Shown here: positions 1-6,638 of the stretch, piece by piece | How the letters are laid out: the number at the start of each line of letters is the position of its first letter | How positions within the stretch are numbered: position 1 is the stretch's first letter | Source of the DNA: Peptococcaceae bacterium | GTDB taxonomy: Bacteria; Bacillota; DSM-521; Neomoorellales; Neomoorellaceae | Direction of reading: 5' to 3' | Assembly: GCA_003509545.1 (NCBI GenBank) | Contig: DOLC01000122.1 | Location: 1-9,924, forward strand | Length of the DNA: 9,924 nucleotides | Position numbers and translations under genes: made by a program | The notes under the pieces: model-generated | Told to the model about the DNA's origin: nothing | Seen by the model: the letters and a program-made list of their open reading frames with translations, nothing else | The model's database searches: none

Positions 1-34
1 TTTTGGAAACGATCGGAAAAGGAGGTTAACTATA

Positions 35-1339
35 GTGTATAAAGAGTGGCCGCGTTCCGCCAGGGCCTACGCCGAAGCCGTGAAGGTAATGCCCGGCGGC
101 GTAAACAGCCCGGTGCGGGCTTTCAAGGCCGTAGGCATGGATCCTCCCTTTATAAGCCGGGGGGCAGGCTCGAAGATCTACGACATCGATGGCCACGAAT
201 ATATCGACTTTGTTGCATCCTGGGGCCCCCTCATTTTGGGCCACCGGCACCCGGAGGTCATGGCTGCCTTAGAGAAGACCCTCCGGGAAATGGGGACGAG
301 TTTTGGTGCCCCTACGGAATTAGAAACAGAACTGGCCCGTGTAATCGCCGAAGCCGTGCCGTCCATCGAGATGGTGCGCTTGGTGAATTCGGGCACCGAG
401 GCCGTTATGAGCGCCATAAGGCTGGCCCGGGCCTTCACCGGGAGGGAGAAAATCGTAAAATTCGCCGGCTGCTACCACGGCCATGCCGATTATCTCCTTA
501 TCAAGGCTGGATCGGGCGCCCTCACCTTTGGGGTACCCACCAGTCCCGGCGTACCCAAGGGTACCGCTGAGAACTCCCTGGTAGCCCGCTACAACGACCT
601 GGACGGCGTGGAGGAGATTTTCCAGCGGGTGGGGGAAGAAATTGCCGCCGTAATCGTAGAGCCGGTGGCCGGCAACATGGGCTGTGTTCCCCCCAAGCCG
701 GGTTTCCTCGCCGGTCTGCGTGAGCTGACCCAGAAATACGGCGCCCTCCTTATTTTTGACGAGGTCATGACCGGCTTCCGCGTCGCCTACGGGGGTGCCC
801 AGGAGCTCTACGGCGTGCGTCCGGATCTTACCTGCCTGGGCAAAATAATCGGCGGAGGGCTGCCCGTCGGCGCCTACGGAGGTCCCAAGGAAATAATGGA
901 GCAGGTGGCTCCCGCCGGACCCGTTTACCAGGCCGGAACCCTTTCGGGCAATCCCCTGGCGGTGACCGCCGGGCTGGCGACCCTCAAAGTCCTGGCGCGC
1001 CGGGGCACCTATGAAGCCCTGGAAGACAAGGCCGGATTTCTGGAAGAAGGCCTCCGGGAGGCCATGAAGGAGGCCGGAGTACCAGCGACCTTAAACCGCG
1101 TGGGAAGCATGTTTACCGTCTTCTTTACTTCCCAGGAAGTGTACGATTACGAAACCGCCCTTTCCTCGCATACCGCCTCCTTTGCCCGGTATTTTAGGCT
1201 CATGTTGGAACAGGGCATATACTTGCCCGCCTCCCAGTTCGAAGCAGCCTTCGTCTCCCTGGCCCACAGCCGGGAAGACCTGGAAAAAACCGTCGAAGCG
1301 GCTCGAGCCGCCTTTAAAGCCCTGAACCGCGCAGAGTAA
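35..1339 (+). CDS. hemL: Glutamate-1-semialdehyde 2,1-aminomutase
   Basis: PLP enzyme that converts glutamate-1-semialdehyde to 5-aminolevulinate, the last step of the C5 route to tetrapyrroles; cytosolic. At 434 residues it has the usual family length. Visible family signatures: GGVNSPVRAF near residue 21, the NSGTEAVMSAIRLAR segment at 118-132, CYHGHAD at 146-152, the PLP-ring aspartate in IFDEVMTGFR (D242), and the Schiff-base lysine in LGKIIGGGLPVGAYGG (K270). The start is GTG at 35, chosen because an excellent AGGAGGT lies at 20-26, eight bases upstream, and the protein begins with the expected N-terminus. All upstream sequence is cut off by the window edge, so I cannot say whether it ends a hem operon, although hemL often does in Firmicutes. 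No clear terminator follows, so read-through into the next gene is possible. Nothing is missing or broken in the reading frame. Confidence 0.97.
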   Translation: MYKEWPRSARAYAEAVKVMPGGVNSPVRAFKAVGMDPPFISRGAGSKIYDIDGHEYIDFVASWGPLILGHRHPEVMAALEKTLREMGTSFGAPTELETELARVIAEAVPSIEMVRLVNSGTEAVMSAIRLARAFTGREKIVKFAGCYHGHADYLLIKAGSGALTFGVPTSPGVPKGTAENSLVARYNDLDGVEEIFQRVGEEIAAVIVEPVAGNMGCVPPKPGFLAGLRELTQKYGALLIFDEVMTGFRVAYGGAQELYGVRPDLTCLGKIIGGGLPVGAYGGPKEIMEQVAPAGPVYQAGTLSGNPLAVTAGLATLKVLARRGTYEALEDKAGFLEEGLREAMKEAGVPATLNRVGSMFTVFFTSQEVYDYETALSSHTASFARYFRLMLEQGIYLPASQFEAAFVSLAHSREDLEKTVEAARAAFKALNRAE

Positions 1340-1403
1340 AGAGGAGACCTTCTAGGGTAGACGTCCATGCCGCCGAGCGGCACCATCACAAGGGTGAAAA
1401 CAA

Positions 1404-1438
1404 CGGGCCGGCATGCAAACAAAAACAATGCTGGCCTG
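1404..1438 (+). other. Hairpin in the hemL-ftsA-like intergenic region
   Basis: An inverted repeat pairs 1406-1414 (GGCCGGCAT) with 1428-1436 (ATGCTGGCC) around a 13-base A-rich loop. There is one G-U pair, and two more pairs extend it outwards to 1404 and 1438. A 5-bp hairpin GAGAA/TTCTC (1441-1445 with 1450-1454) follows at once, and a 6-bp triloop hairpin TGCCGC/GCGGCA sits upstream at 1368-1382. No U-run follows any of them, so none is a standard intrinsic terminator. The 221-base gap 1340-1560 holds no convincing gene; it looks like structured non-coding RNA or a leader. Confidence 0.4.
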
Positions 1439-1500
1439 GAGAGAAGTTATTCTCGGGGCAGGGGAACCGGGACGGCCGCCCACCTCCCCTTCCTTTTAGC

Positions 1501-1528
1501 AGGAATTTCCCCCTTAAGGGAGAATCCT
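1501..1528 (+). promoter_or_regulatory. Imperfect hairpin in leader of the FtsA-like gene
   Basis: AGGAATTTCCC (1501-1511) pairs with GGGAGAATCCT (1518-1528) around a CCTTAA loop: 11 positions with one G-U pair and one A-A mismatch, centred on the perfect palindrome CCCTTAAGGG (1511-1520). It sits 17 bases before the AGGAGG at 1545-1550 that serves the GTG start at 1561. No T-run follows, so termination is unlikely. A protein-binding site or mRNA leader structure is possible, but I recognise no known riboswitch. Confidence 0.3.
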
Positions 1529-1560
1529 CAAAAAGTGCCGATTCAGGAGGTGCGGCAGCC

Positions 1561-3501
1561 GTGGAGGAATGGGTTTTTGCCCTGGACGTCGGAACCCGCA
1601 AGGTAGCAGGAGTCATCTTGGCCCGGGAAAAGACGAAACTGCGCCTCCGCGCCGCAGTTGTCCAGGAACACAAGGAACGGGCCATGCTAGACGGGCAGAT
1701 CCATAATGTTCCGCTGGTGGCCGAGGTTATACAACAGGTAAAAGAAAAGCTCGAACGCAAAACCCGTTCTCCCTTGACCCAAGTAGCCGTGGCGGCCGCA
1801 GGACGCTCCCTCGTCACCCAGAGGGCCGCAGCGGAAAGGGAGATCGGTGTAGAAGAAGAAATAAACGGCGAGATGGTCCTCGCCCTGGAGGCCGACGCCG
1901 TGCAAGAGGCGGAACAGCTCATATTGAACCGTACCAACGCCGCCGGCGATTATCACTGCGTGGGATACAGCGTAATCAATTACACTTTGGACGGCAGCCC
2001 CATCGGCCACCTCGTCGGCCAGCGGGGTCACCACATCGGAGTGGAAGTCATAGCCACCTTTCTGCCCCGGGTAGTGGTGGATTCTCTGATTTCCGCCTTG
2101 GTGAGGGCGGGCCTGGAGATGACTTCCCTGACTTTAGAGCCCATCGCCGCAGCAGCCCTGGCCGTGCCTCCTGCCATGCGGGGGCTCAACATTGCCCTCG
2201 TGGATGTAGGCGCCGGAACCTCGGACATAGCCCTTGCCCGGGAGGGAAGTATTACCGGTTACGCCATGGTGCCGGCGGCCGGAGATGAGATTACCGAGTA
2301 CCTGGCCGACAAGCTGCTCCTGGATTTTAACACGGCCGAGGAAGTAAAGAGGCAGCTAAACCAGGGGGAACGAGTTGCCTTTACGGACATAGTAGGCAAC
2401 AGGCGTGAATTGCCTTCCCGTCAGATTGTGGACCTCCTCGAGCCGGCCGTCGTAGAGCTTACCCGTCAGATCGCAGAGCAGATTTTGCTCCTTAACGGCA
2501 AAGCGCCCCAGGCGGTTCTTCTCGTCGGAGGGGGTAGCCTCACTCCAGGCCTTCCCACTGCCCTGGCCCGCCACCTGGAATTACCTGAGGAGAGGGTGGC
2601 CGTCAGAAGCCGGGAAGTGATAAGAGACATTGCCGGGGCCCCTGCCTTCAAGGGCCCCCAGGCCATCACGCCCCTGGGGATTGCCTTTACCGCCTTGCGG
2701 AGGGAGGGCCTCAGCCTTTCCCAGGTGCAAGTGAACGGCCGGCCGGTTCAGCTCTTGGGCCACCGTAGGCTCACCGTCGCCCAGGCCCTACTGGCTGCCG
2801 GCATACCGGTTCGCCGCCTTTACGGCCGGCCCGGGCGGGGCATAGGAGTAGAAGTGAACGGCCGCCTGCACTTTATCAGGGGAGAGCCGGGTAGGCCGGG
2901 GCGGATTATCCTCAACGGGCAACCTGCCTCCCTGGAAAACCCTGTTAAGGGCGGTGACGTAATCAGGTTTATCCCGGGAGAGAACGGCGCCGATGCCCGG
3001 GCTAAAGTAGGGGACCTGATCCCGGAGACTTCGGTAAAGGAAATAACCTTCAACGGGCGCCGGATAACCCTGGAGCCTCTTATTCTCATGAACGGAAACG
3101 CGGTTTCCCGGGAAGCGGAAGTCCCCGACCGGGCTAAAATAGAATATAACCTCCTGGAAACCGTGGGGGACGTGCTGCGCTATTTAGGCCAAGGCGAAGA
3201 CGGGCCGGTATATTTGAACGGCCAGCAGGTCCGGCGGGAGGCCCCGGTGAAAACAGGCGACATACTGGAAACGGGCCCGAAGGCCGCCTGCCGCACCCTG
3301 AGGCTTAGAGTAAACGGCAAAGAAATCGAACTCCCGGTAGGGACGAGCCGGCCCATCTTTGCCGATCTGTTTGCTTACTTGGATATAGGTTCGACCCCGC
3401 CGCCGGGAAAAAAGACCCTGCGCATGGAAATAAACAACCGTCCGGCCGAGTTCACATCGTCCCTGGAGGACGGGGATGAGATAATCCTGGAATGGATTTA
3501 G
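1561..3501 (+). CDS. FtsA/PilM-like actin-fold ATPase with C-terminal beta-grasp-like repeats
   Basis: The N-terminal part (about residues 1-380) is an actin/Hsp70-fold ATPase of the FtsA group: phosphate-1 motif FALDVGTRKVAGVI at 6-19, phosphate-2 motif ALVDVGAGTSDIAL at 212-225, and adenosine motif VLLVGGGSLTPGLPTAL at 319-335. Residues about 30-200 carry the SHS2/1C-type insert of FtsA rather than MreB (VTQ...EIGVEEEINGEMV). FtsA proteins are usually about 400-450 residues; this one has 646. The extra part (387-646) holds a repeated pattern, strand-NGR-strand, helix, strand-NGQ, then V-K-x-GD-x-I, seen three times, which resembles ThiS/MoaD-type beta-grasp folds. It lacks the FtsA C-terminal amphipathic membrane helix and has no ftsZ next to it, so a role in cell division is unproven. 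The GTG start at 1561 has AGGAGG ten bases upstream. Related long FtsA-like proteins are common in anaerobic Firmicutes, with function unknown to me. Confidence 0.85.
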   Translation: MEEWVFALDVGTRKVAGVILAREKTKLRLRAAVVQEHKERAMLDGQIHNVPLVAEVIQQVKEKLERKTRSPLTQVAVAAAGRSLVTQRAAAEREIGVEEEINGEMVLALEADAVQEAEQLILNRTNAAGDYHCVGYSVINYTLDGSPIGHLVGQRGHHIGVEVIATFLPRVVVDSLISALVRAGLEMTSLTLEPIAAAALAVPPAMRGLNIALVDVGAGTSDIALAREGSITGYAMVPAAGDEITEYLADKLLLDFNTAEEVKRQLNQGERVAFTDIVGNRRELPSRQIVDLLEPAVVELTRQIAEQILLLNGKAPQAVLLVGGGSLTPGLPTALARHLELPEERVAVRSREVIRDIAGAPAFKGPQAITPLGIAFTALRREGLSLSQVQVNGRPVQLLGHRRLTVAQALLAAGIPVRRLYGRPGRGIGVEVNGRLHFIRGEPGRPGRIILNGQPASLENPVKGGDVIRFIPGENGADARAKVGDLIPETSVKEITFNGRRITLEPLILMNGNAVSREAEVPDRAKIEYNLLETVGDVLRYLGQGEDGPVYLNGQQVRREAPVKTGDILETGPKAACRTLRLRVNGKEIELPVGTSRPIFADLFAYLDIGSTPPPGKKTLRMEINNRPAEFTSSLEDGDEIILEWI

Positions 3502-3548
3502 GCAGGGGCTGCCCCGCAAAAACGGGGATAACCCAGTTTGGCCCCCCC

Positions 3549-3578
3549 TTGACAGACAAGGGCATAGGGTGATAGAAT
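3549..3578 (+). promoter_or_regulatory. Sigma-A-type promoter of the tRNA-Leu gene
   Basis: A perfect TTGACA (-35, 3549-3554) is followed by an 18-base spacer and TAGAAT (-10, 3573-3578; one mismatch to TATAAT). Transcription would begin around 3585, just before the mature tRNA 5' end at 3591. Confidence 0.85.
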
Positions 3579-3590
3579 AAACTTGCGCAT

Positions 3591-3678
3591 GCGGCAGTGG
3601 CGGAACTGGCAGACGCGCTAGATTCAGGGTCTAGTGGTCGCTGCGACCGTGGGGGTTCAAATCCCTTCTGCCGCACCA
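3591..3678 (+). tRNA. tRNA-Leu, anticodon CAG
   Basis: A type II tRNA of 88 bases with the CCA end encoded (3676-3678). The acceptor stem GCGGCAG (3591-3597) pairs fully with CTGCCGC (3668-3674). Anticodon stem CTAGA/TCTAG (3618-3622 with 3630-3634) encloses the loop TTCAGGG, giving anticodon CAG at 3625-3627, which reads CUG leucine codons. The long variable arm GGTCG-CTG-CGACC (3636-3648) is diagnostic of the Leu/Ser/Tyr class. The T loop TTCAAAT (3656-3662) is standard; its stem has two G-U pairs at the base. It has its own promoter and terminator, so it is a single-gene transcription unit. Confidence 0.97.
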
Positions 3679-3699
3679 TCGCTAACCACAACGCATCAG

Positions 3700-3742
3700 C
3701 CTCCTGACCTGGTCTAGTACAGCGGGACAGGAGGTATTTTTA
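3700..3742 (+). terminator. Intrinsic terminator after tRNA-Leu
   Basis: CCTCCTG (3700-3706) pairs with CAGGAGG (3728-3734); two inner C-G pairs can extend the stem. The run TATTTTTA follows at 3735-3742. It ends the tRNA transcript 20-odd bases after the CCA. Confidence 0.8.
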
Positions 3743-3766
3743 TGCCCCGCAGAAGAGGGAGATAAC

Positions 3767-3859
3767 TTGGCAAGCACTAAAAAAGGGTCTTGGAGTTTTC
3801 CTTCGACCGCCGTACTTGGGGCCAGGCGGCCGGGAGCGAAGAGGCCGCGAAGGAGTTAA
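3767..3859 (+). CDS. Possible small basic peptide (30 aa)
   Basis: A TTG start at 3767 lies five bases after GAGGGAG (3755-3761) and opens 30 codons ending in TAA at 3857-3859. The product is short and basic: it starts LASTKKGSWSFPS and ends GARRPGAKRPRRS, with eight Lys/Arg and a duplicated R/K-P-G/R type tail. I do not recognise it. In its favour are the good ribosome-binding site, the low-complexity basic tail typical of nucleic-acid-binding peptides, and its position in an otherwise empty gap. Against it are its length, the TTG start, and the lack of a visible promoter between the tRNA terminator and the start. It would be expressed only by read-through or a promoter I cannot see. A hairpin GCGGCC/GGCCGC (3826-3831 with 3843-3848) lies inside it, so a non-coding RNA is an alternative reading. 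Confidence 0.28.
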   Translation: MASTKKGSWSFPSTAVLGARRPGAKRPRRS

Positions 3860-3893
3860 TGTGCGATGCAATATGCCGTATGAACGGACAACG

Positions 3894-3925
3894 TTGTAGA
3901 AATGACCGACGCAATGGGATATAAT
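3894..3925 (+). promoter_or_regulatory. Probable promoter of the queT-menG-ubiD-ubiA operon
   Basis: A perfect TATAAT (3920-3925) lies 43 bases before the queT start. The -35 region is weak: TTGTAG at 3894-3899 is the best match, with an over-long 20-base spacer. A weak -35 may mean the promoter needs an activator. This is the only promoter-like site I see for the six-gene run downstream. The transcript would start near 3932. Confidence 0.45.
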
Positions 3926-3968
3926 GTAGTTGCAGTTTCAACCTTACGTAGAAGAAGGGAGTAAGCCG

Positions 3969-4433
3969 GTGTCTTCAGTCTATTCTCGCCGGGCCGCACG
4001 GGGGGCCGTCATTGCAGCGGTGTACGCCGTCACCACCATCGTGCTGGCCCCCATAAGTTACGGTATGGTGCAAGTGCGGGTGGCCGAGGCCCTGACCCTC
4101 CTGCCCATATTATTTCCCGAAGCCATCTGGGGACTCTTCCTGGGCTGCTTAATCAGCAACTTCTTTGGTGGAATGGGACCCATCGACATTTTCTTGGGCA
4201 GCCTTACTACCCTCGTGGCCGCCTGGCTTACTTACCGGTGGCGCGGTTCCCGTTTGGCCTATGTGCCGCCCATAGCCTTAAACGGCCTCGTGGTAGGCAC
4301 GTACCTGTCTTATTTACTGCAGGTAAACCTTCTCCTCTGTATTTTAAGCGTTTCCGCCGGGCAGGCCGTAGCGGTGTTGGGCCTGGGCATCCCGCTGCTG
4401 CGGCGTCTGCGCAAGGTATACCGGCAGGAATAG
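3969..4433 (+). CDS. queT: QueT-family ECF transporter S-component
   Basis: Small integral membrane protein of the QueT family (formerly DUF988), substrate-binding components of ECF vitamin transporters. Characterised or predicted members are linked to queuosine precursors such as preQ1, and they work with a shared EcfA/A'/T energising module encoded elsewhere. From GTG 3969 it has 154 residues with about five hydrophobic spans (roughly 12-32, 42-66, 72-90, 98-118, 120-142). Family signatures are visible: VQVRVAEALTLLPILFPEA at 34-52 and GPIDIFLGSLTTLVAAWLT near 70-88. I chose GTG 3969 because AAGGGAG lies seven bases upstream (3955-3961). An ATG at 3930 in the same frame has no good site and sits at the predicted transcription start. 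The true substrate is uncertain, because its neighbours are menaquinone rather than queuosine genes. The next gene starts nine bases after the stop. Confidence 0.85.
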   Translation: MSSVYSRRAARGAVIAAVYAVTTIVLAPISYGMVQVRVAEALTLLPILFPEAIWGLFLGCLISNFFGGMGPIDIFLGSLTTLVAAWLTYRWRGSRLAYVPPIALNGLVVGTYLSYLLQVNLLLCILSVSAGQAVAVLGLGIPLLRRLRKVYRQE

Positions 4434-4442
4434 GTGATCTGT

Positions 4443-5156
4443 TTGGCTACGGAAAAGGAAGTCTACGTCCGGGACCTTTTCAGCCGTATTGCCCGGCGTT
4501 ACGACTTGATGAACACCCTCTTAAGTTTTGGCCTGGACAAATACTGGCGCCAAGTGGCCGTCAAAAAAGCTGCTTTACAACCGGGGGATGCAGTGCTGGA
4601 CGTATGCTGCGGAACCGGAATGTTGAGCCTCGCTTTGGCCCGAGCGGTATTTCCCCGGGGGCGAGTTGTGGGCTTGGACTTCTGCCCCGCCATGCTGGAA
4701 GTGGCCAAAAACCATCTGGCCCGCAGCCCTTACGGAAATCTGGTGGAACTGGTAGAAGGCAACGCCGTGGCCCTACCCTTTCCGGATAACAGTTTTGACG
4801 CCGCCACCATCGCCTTTGCCCTCCGAAATGTTCCCCATATAGAAAAAACCTTACGGGAAATGACGCGGGTGGTGCGGCCCGGGGGGAGGGTGGTATCCCT
4901 GGAGCTGGCCAAACCCTCCTGGCCCGCCTTTAAGCAGCTATATTATTTTTACTTCAATCGTCTAGTCCCCGTTCTGGGCCGCTTGGGGGTGGGACTTAAG
5001 GATCCCTACAGCTATTTACCCCGTTCCCTCAAGGATTTTCCCCACCAGCGCGAAATCCTCGTCCTTTTCGAGGCCATAGGGCTGGAGGGGGCAGAATGCA
5101 CCGAGCTCACCGGAGGAATAGTGGCGGTCCACGTCGGCATCAAGGGAAAGGAATGA
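4443..5156 (+). CDS. menG: Demethylmenaquinone methyltransferase (MenG/UbiE)
   Basis: Class I SAM-dependent methyltransferase that adds the ring methyl group in the last step of menaquinone synthesis, at the inner membrane surface. Numbering from TTG 4443: family N-terminal motif RRYDLMN at about 18-24, SAM motif I VLDVCCGTGMLS at 51-62, the acidic motif GLDFCPAML at 77-85, motif GNAVALPFPDNSFD at 106-119, LRNVPH at 127-132, and the characteristic C-terminal LTGGIVAVHVGIK. It has 237 residues, normal for the family. I prefer TTG 4443 because GGTGATC (4433-4439), complementary to the 16S 3' end, lies at ideal spacing. GTG 4434, three codons upstream, sits inside that site and has only a weak AGGAA. 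It is the second gene of the operon and is followed six bases later by the UbiD-family gene. Confidence 0.95.
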   Translation: MATEKEVYVRDLFSRIARRYDLMNTLLSFGLDKYWRQVAVKKAALQPGDAVLDVCCGTGMLSLALARAVFPRGRVVGLDFCPAMLEVAKNHLARSPYGNLVELVEGNAVALPFPDNSFDAATIAFALRNVPHIEKTLREMTRVVRPGGRVVSLELAKPSWPAFKQLYYFYFNRLVPVLGRLGVGLKDPYSYLPRSLKDFPHQREILVLFEAIGLEGAECTELTGGIVAVHVGIKGKE

Positions 5157-5162
5157 ACCTTC

Positions 5163-6638
5163 TTGGCCTACAAGGATCTGCGGGAATACCTGGATACCCT
5201 TAGCAAAAAAGGATTGCTCCACCGGGTACCGGTAGAGGTAGATCCGGTACTGGAAATAGCCGCCATAAGCGACCGGGTGGTGAAGGCCGGCGGTCCGGCG
5301 CTGTTTTTCGAAAGGGTAAAGGGCCACACCATGCCGGTGGTTACGAATCTCTTCGGCAGCGAAGAACTGGTCAAAACGGCTTTGGAGATCGAAAGTTTGG
5401 AAGAGCCTGCAACGCGGCTGACGGAGCTTTTGAGGATACCGGAAGATACTGGTTGGGCATCCCGGCTGCAGCACCTGCCCAAACTGGTGGAGGTTTCCCG
5501 GTTTCTGCCACGGCGCGTTAGGAAGGCTCCCTGCCAGGAAGTGGTGGTAGACCCGCCCTCTCTGGCGGAGCTACCGGTCCTTAAGCTTTGGCCCCACGAC
5601 GGCGGCCGGTTTATTACTTTGCCCCTGGTGTTCACCCGCGACCCCCAGACCGGGAGGCGGAACCTGGGCATGTACCGGATGCAGGTCTTCGACGACCGGA
5701 CTACCGGTATGCACTGGCACCTCCATAAGGATGCCGCCGAGCATTTCGCCCGGGCGGAAAAAAGGATGGAGGTGGCCGTAGCCCTGGGAGGGGATCCCGC
5801 CCTCATTTATGCCGCTACGGCTCCGGTACCTTCCGGCGTAGACGAGGTAATCCTGGCCGGTTTTTTGAGGCGGGAGCCGGTGGAAATGGTCCCTGCCTTA
5901 ACCGTCGACCTAGAGGTGCCCGCCCATGCGGAAATAATACTGGAGGGTTACGTCGACCTCGAAGAAAGGCGGCTGGAAGGGCCCTTCGGCGACCATACGG
6001 GCTACTATTCTGCCGCCGACTATTACCCGGTATTTCACCTTACCTGTATGACCCGCCGCAGGGACGCCCTGTATCCCGCGACCGTAGTGGGCCGGCCTCC
6101 CATGGAAGATGCCTTCCTGGGCAAGGTGACGGAAAGGCTTTTTTTGCCCCTGATCCGCCTTCTTCTGCCGGAGGTAAGGGATATCAACTTTCCCGTGGAA
6201 GGTGTTTTCCACAATTGCGCCATCGTCTCCATTGCCAAACGTTATCCCGGTCAGGCGCGTAAAGTTATGTACGCCCTGTGGGGCATGGGTCAGATGATGT
6301 TTACCAAATTTCTGATAGTGGTAGATGCCGACGTTAATGTCCACGATTTGGCCGAAGTCCGCTGGAAGGTCTTGGGGAATGTGGACCCGCGCCGGGACAC
6401 GGTTATCGTTGAGGGTCCCCTCGACGCCCTGGACCATGCCTCCCCCCAGCCGGGATACGGCGGCAAGATGGGCATCGACGCCACGCGCAAACTTCCCGAA
6501 GAAGGGCATCCCCGCCCCTGGCCCCAAGAGGCTTGTCCGGACCGTTCGACCCTGGAACTGATTGTGAGGAGGTGGGAGGAGTATGGGCTTTCCCGGAGTA
6601 TTCTATCGGAAACTGAATATTTTTTTGGAAATGATTAA
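5163..6638 (+). CDS. UbiD-family decarboxylase for menaquinone synthesis (MqnL-like)
   Basis: UbiD enzymes use prenylated FMN, made by a UbiX partner, to remove a carboxylate from an aromatic ring. Between UbiA and MenG homologues, the likely substrate is a prenylated dihydroxynaphthoate of the futalosine route. The 491 residues match the family length. Residues that match the metal and cofactor pocket known from UbiD/Fdc structures are present: N167 and R172 in NLGMYRMQ, the histidines of MHWHLHKD (183-190), a glutamate in the EPVEM segment (238-242), and E272/D277 in LEGPFGDHTGYY. The start is TTG 5163, with AAAGGA (5147-5152) ten bases upstream. The C-terminus overlaps the next gene by 56 bases. 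No ubiX is in the window, so it must be encoded elsewhere. A different aromatic acid substrate is possible, but the context argues for quinone synthesis. Confidence 0.93.
   Translation: MAYKDLREYLDTLSKKGLLHRVPVEVDPVLEIAAISDRVVKAGGPALFFERVKGHTMPVVTNLFGSEELVKTALEIESLEEPATRLTELLRIPEDTGWASRLQHLPKLVEVSRFLPRRVRKAPCQEVVVDPPSLAELPVLKLWPHDGGRFITLPLVFTRDPQTGRRNLGMYRMQVFDDRTTGMHWHLHKDAAEHFARAEKRMEVAVALGGDPALIYAATAPVPSGVDEVILAGFLRREPVEMVPALTVDLEVPAHAEIILEGYVDLEERRLEGPFGDHTGYYSAADYYPVFHLTCMTRRRDALYPATVVGRPPMEDAFLGKVTERLFLPLIRLLLPEVRDINFPVEGVFHNCAIVSIAKRYPGQARKVMYALWGMGQMMFTKFLIVVDADVNVHDLAEVRWKVLGNVDPRRDTVIVEGPLDALDHASPQPGYGGKMGIDATRKLPEEGHPRPWPQEACPDRSTLELIVRRWEEYGLSRSILSETEYFFGND

Noticed and set aside
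3..29. Tail of an upstream gene ending in TAA at 27-29
   Set aside because: Only eight codons are visible and the other frames are also open, so no gene can be supported; if real, it would end within the hemL ribosome site.
1367..1606. A 79-codon frame in the hemL-ftsA-like gap
   Set aside because: It has no ribosome site, low-complexity content, overlaps several hairpins and runs out of frame into the start of the well-supported FtsA-like gene.
1386..1937. A 183-codon minus-strand frame
   Set aside because: It is Ser/Arg/Thr-rich shadow translation opposite the FtsA-like gene with no family motif or start signal.
3512..3527. Hairpin CCCCG-CAAAAA-CGGGG after the FtsA-like stop as a terminator
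   Set aside because: The stem is only 5 bp and is followed by ATAACCC, with no T-run; a competing GGGG/CCCC pairing also uses the same bases.
3929..3968. preQ1 riboswitch in front of queT
   Set aside because: I looked for the preQ1-I stem with its A-rich tail and found only GTTG/CAAC and CTTAC/GTAAG stems; the first would lie largely upstream of the expected transcription start.
4238..4789. A 183-codon plus-strand frame across the queT-menG junction
   Set aside because: It is out of frame with two recognisable proteins and its translation is Gly/Pro/Arg-rich noise.
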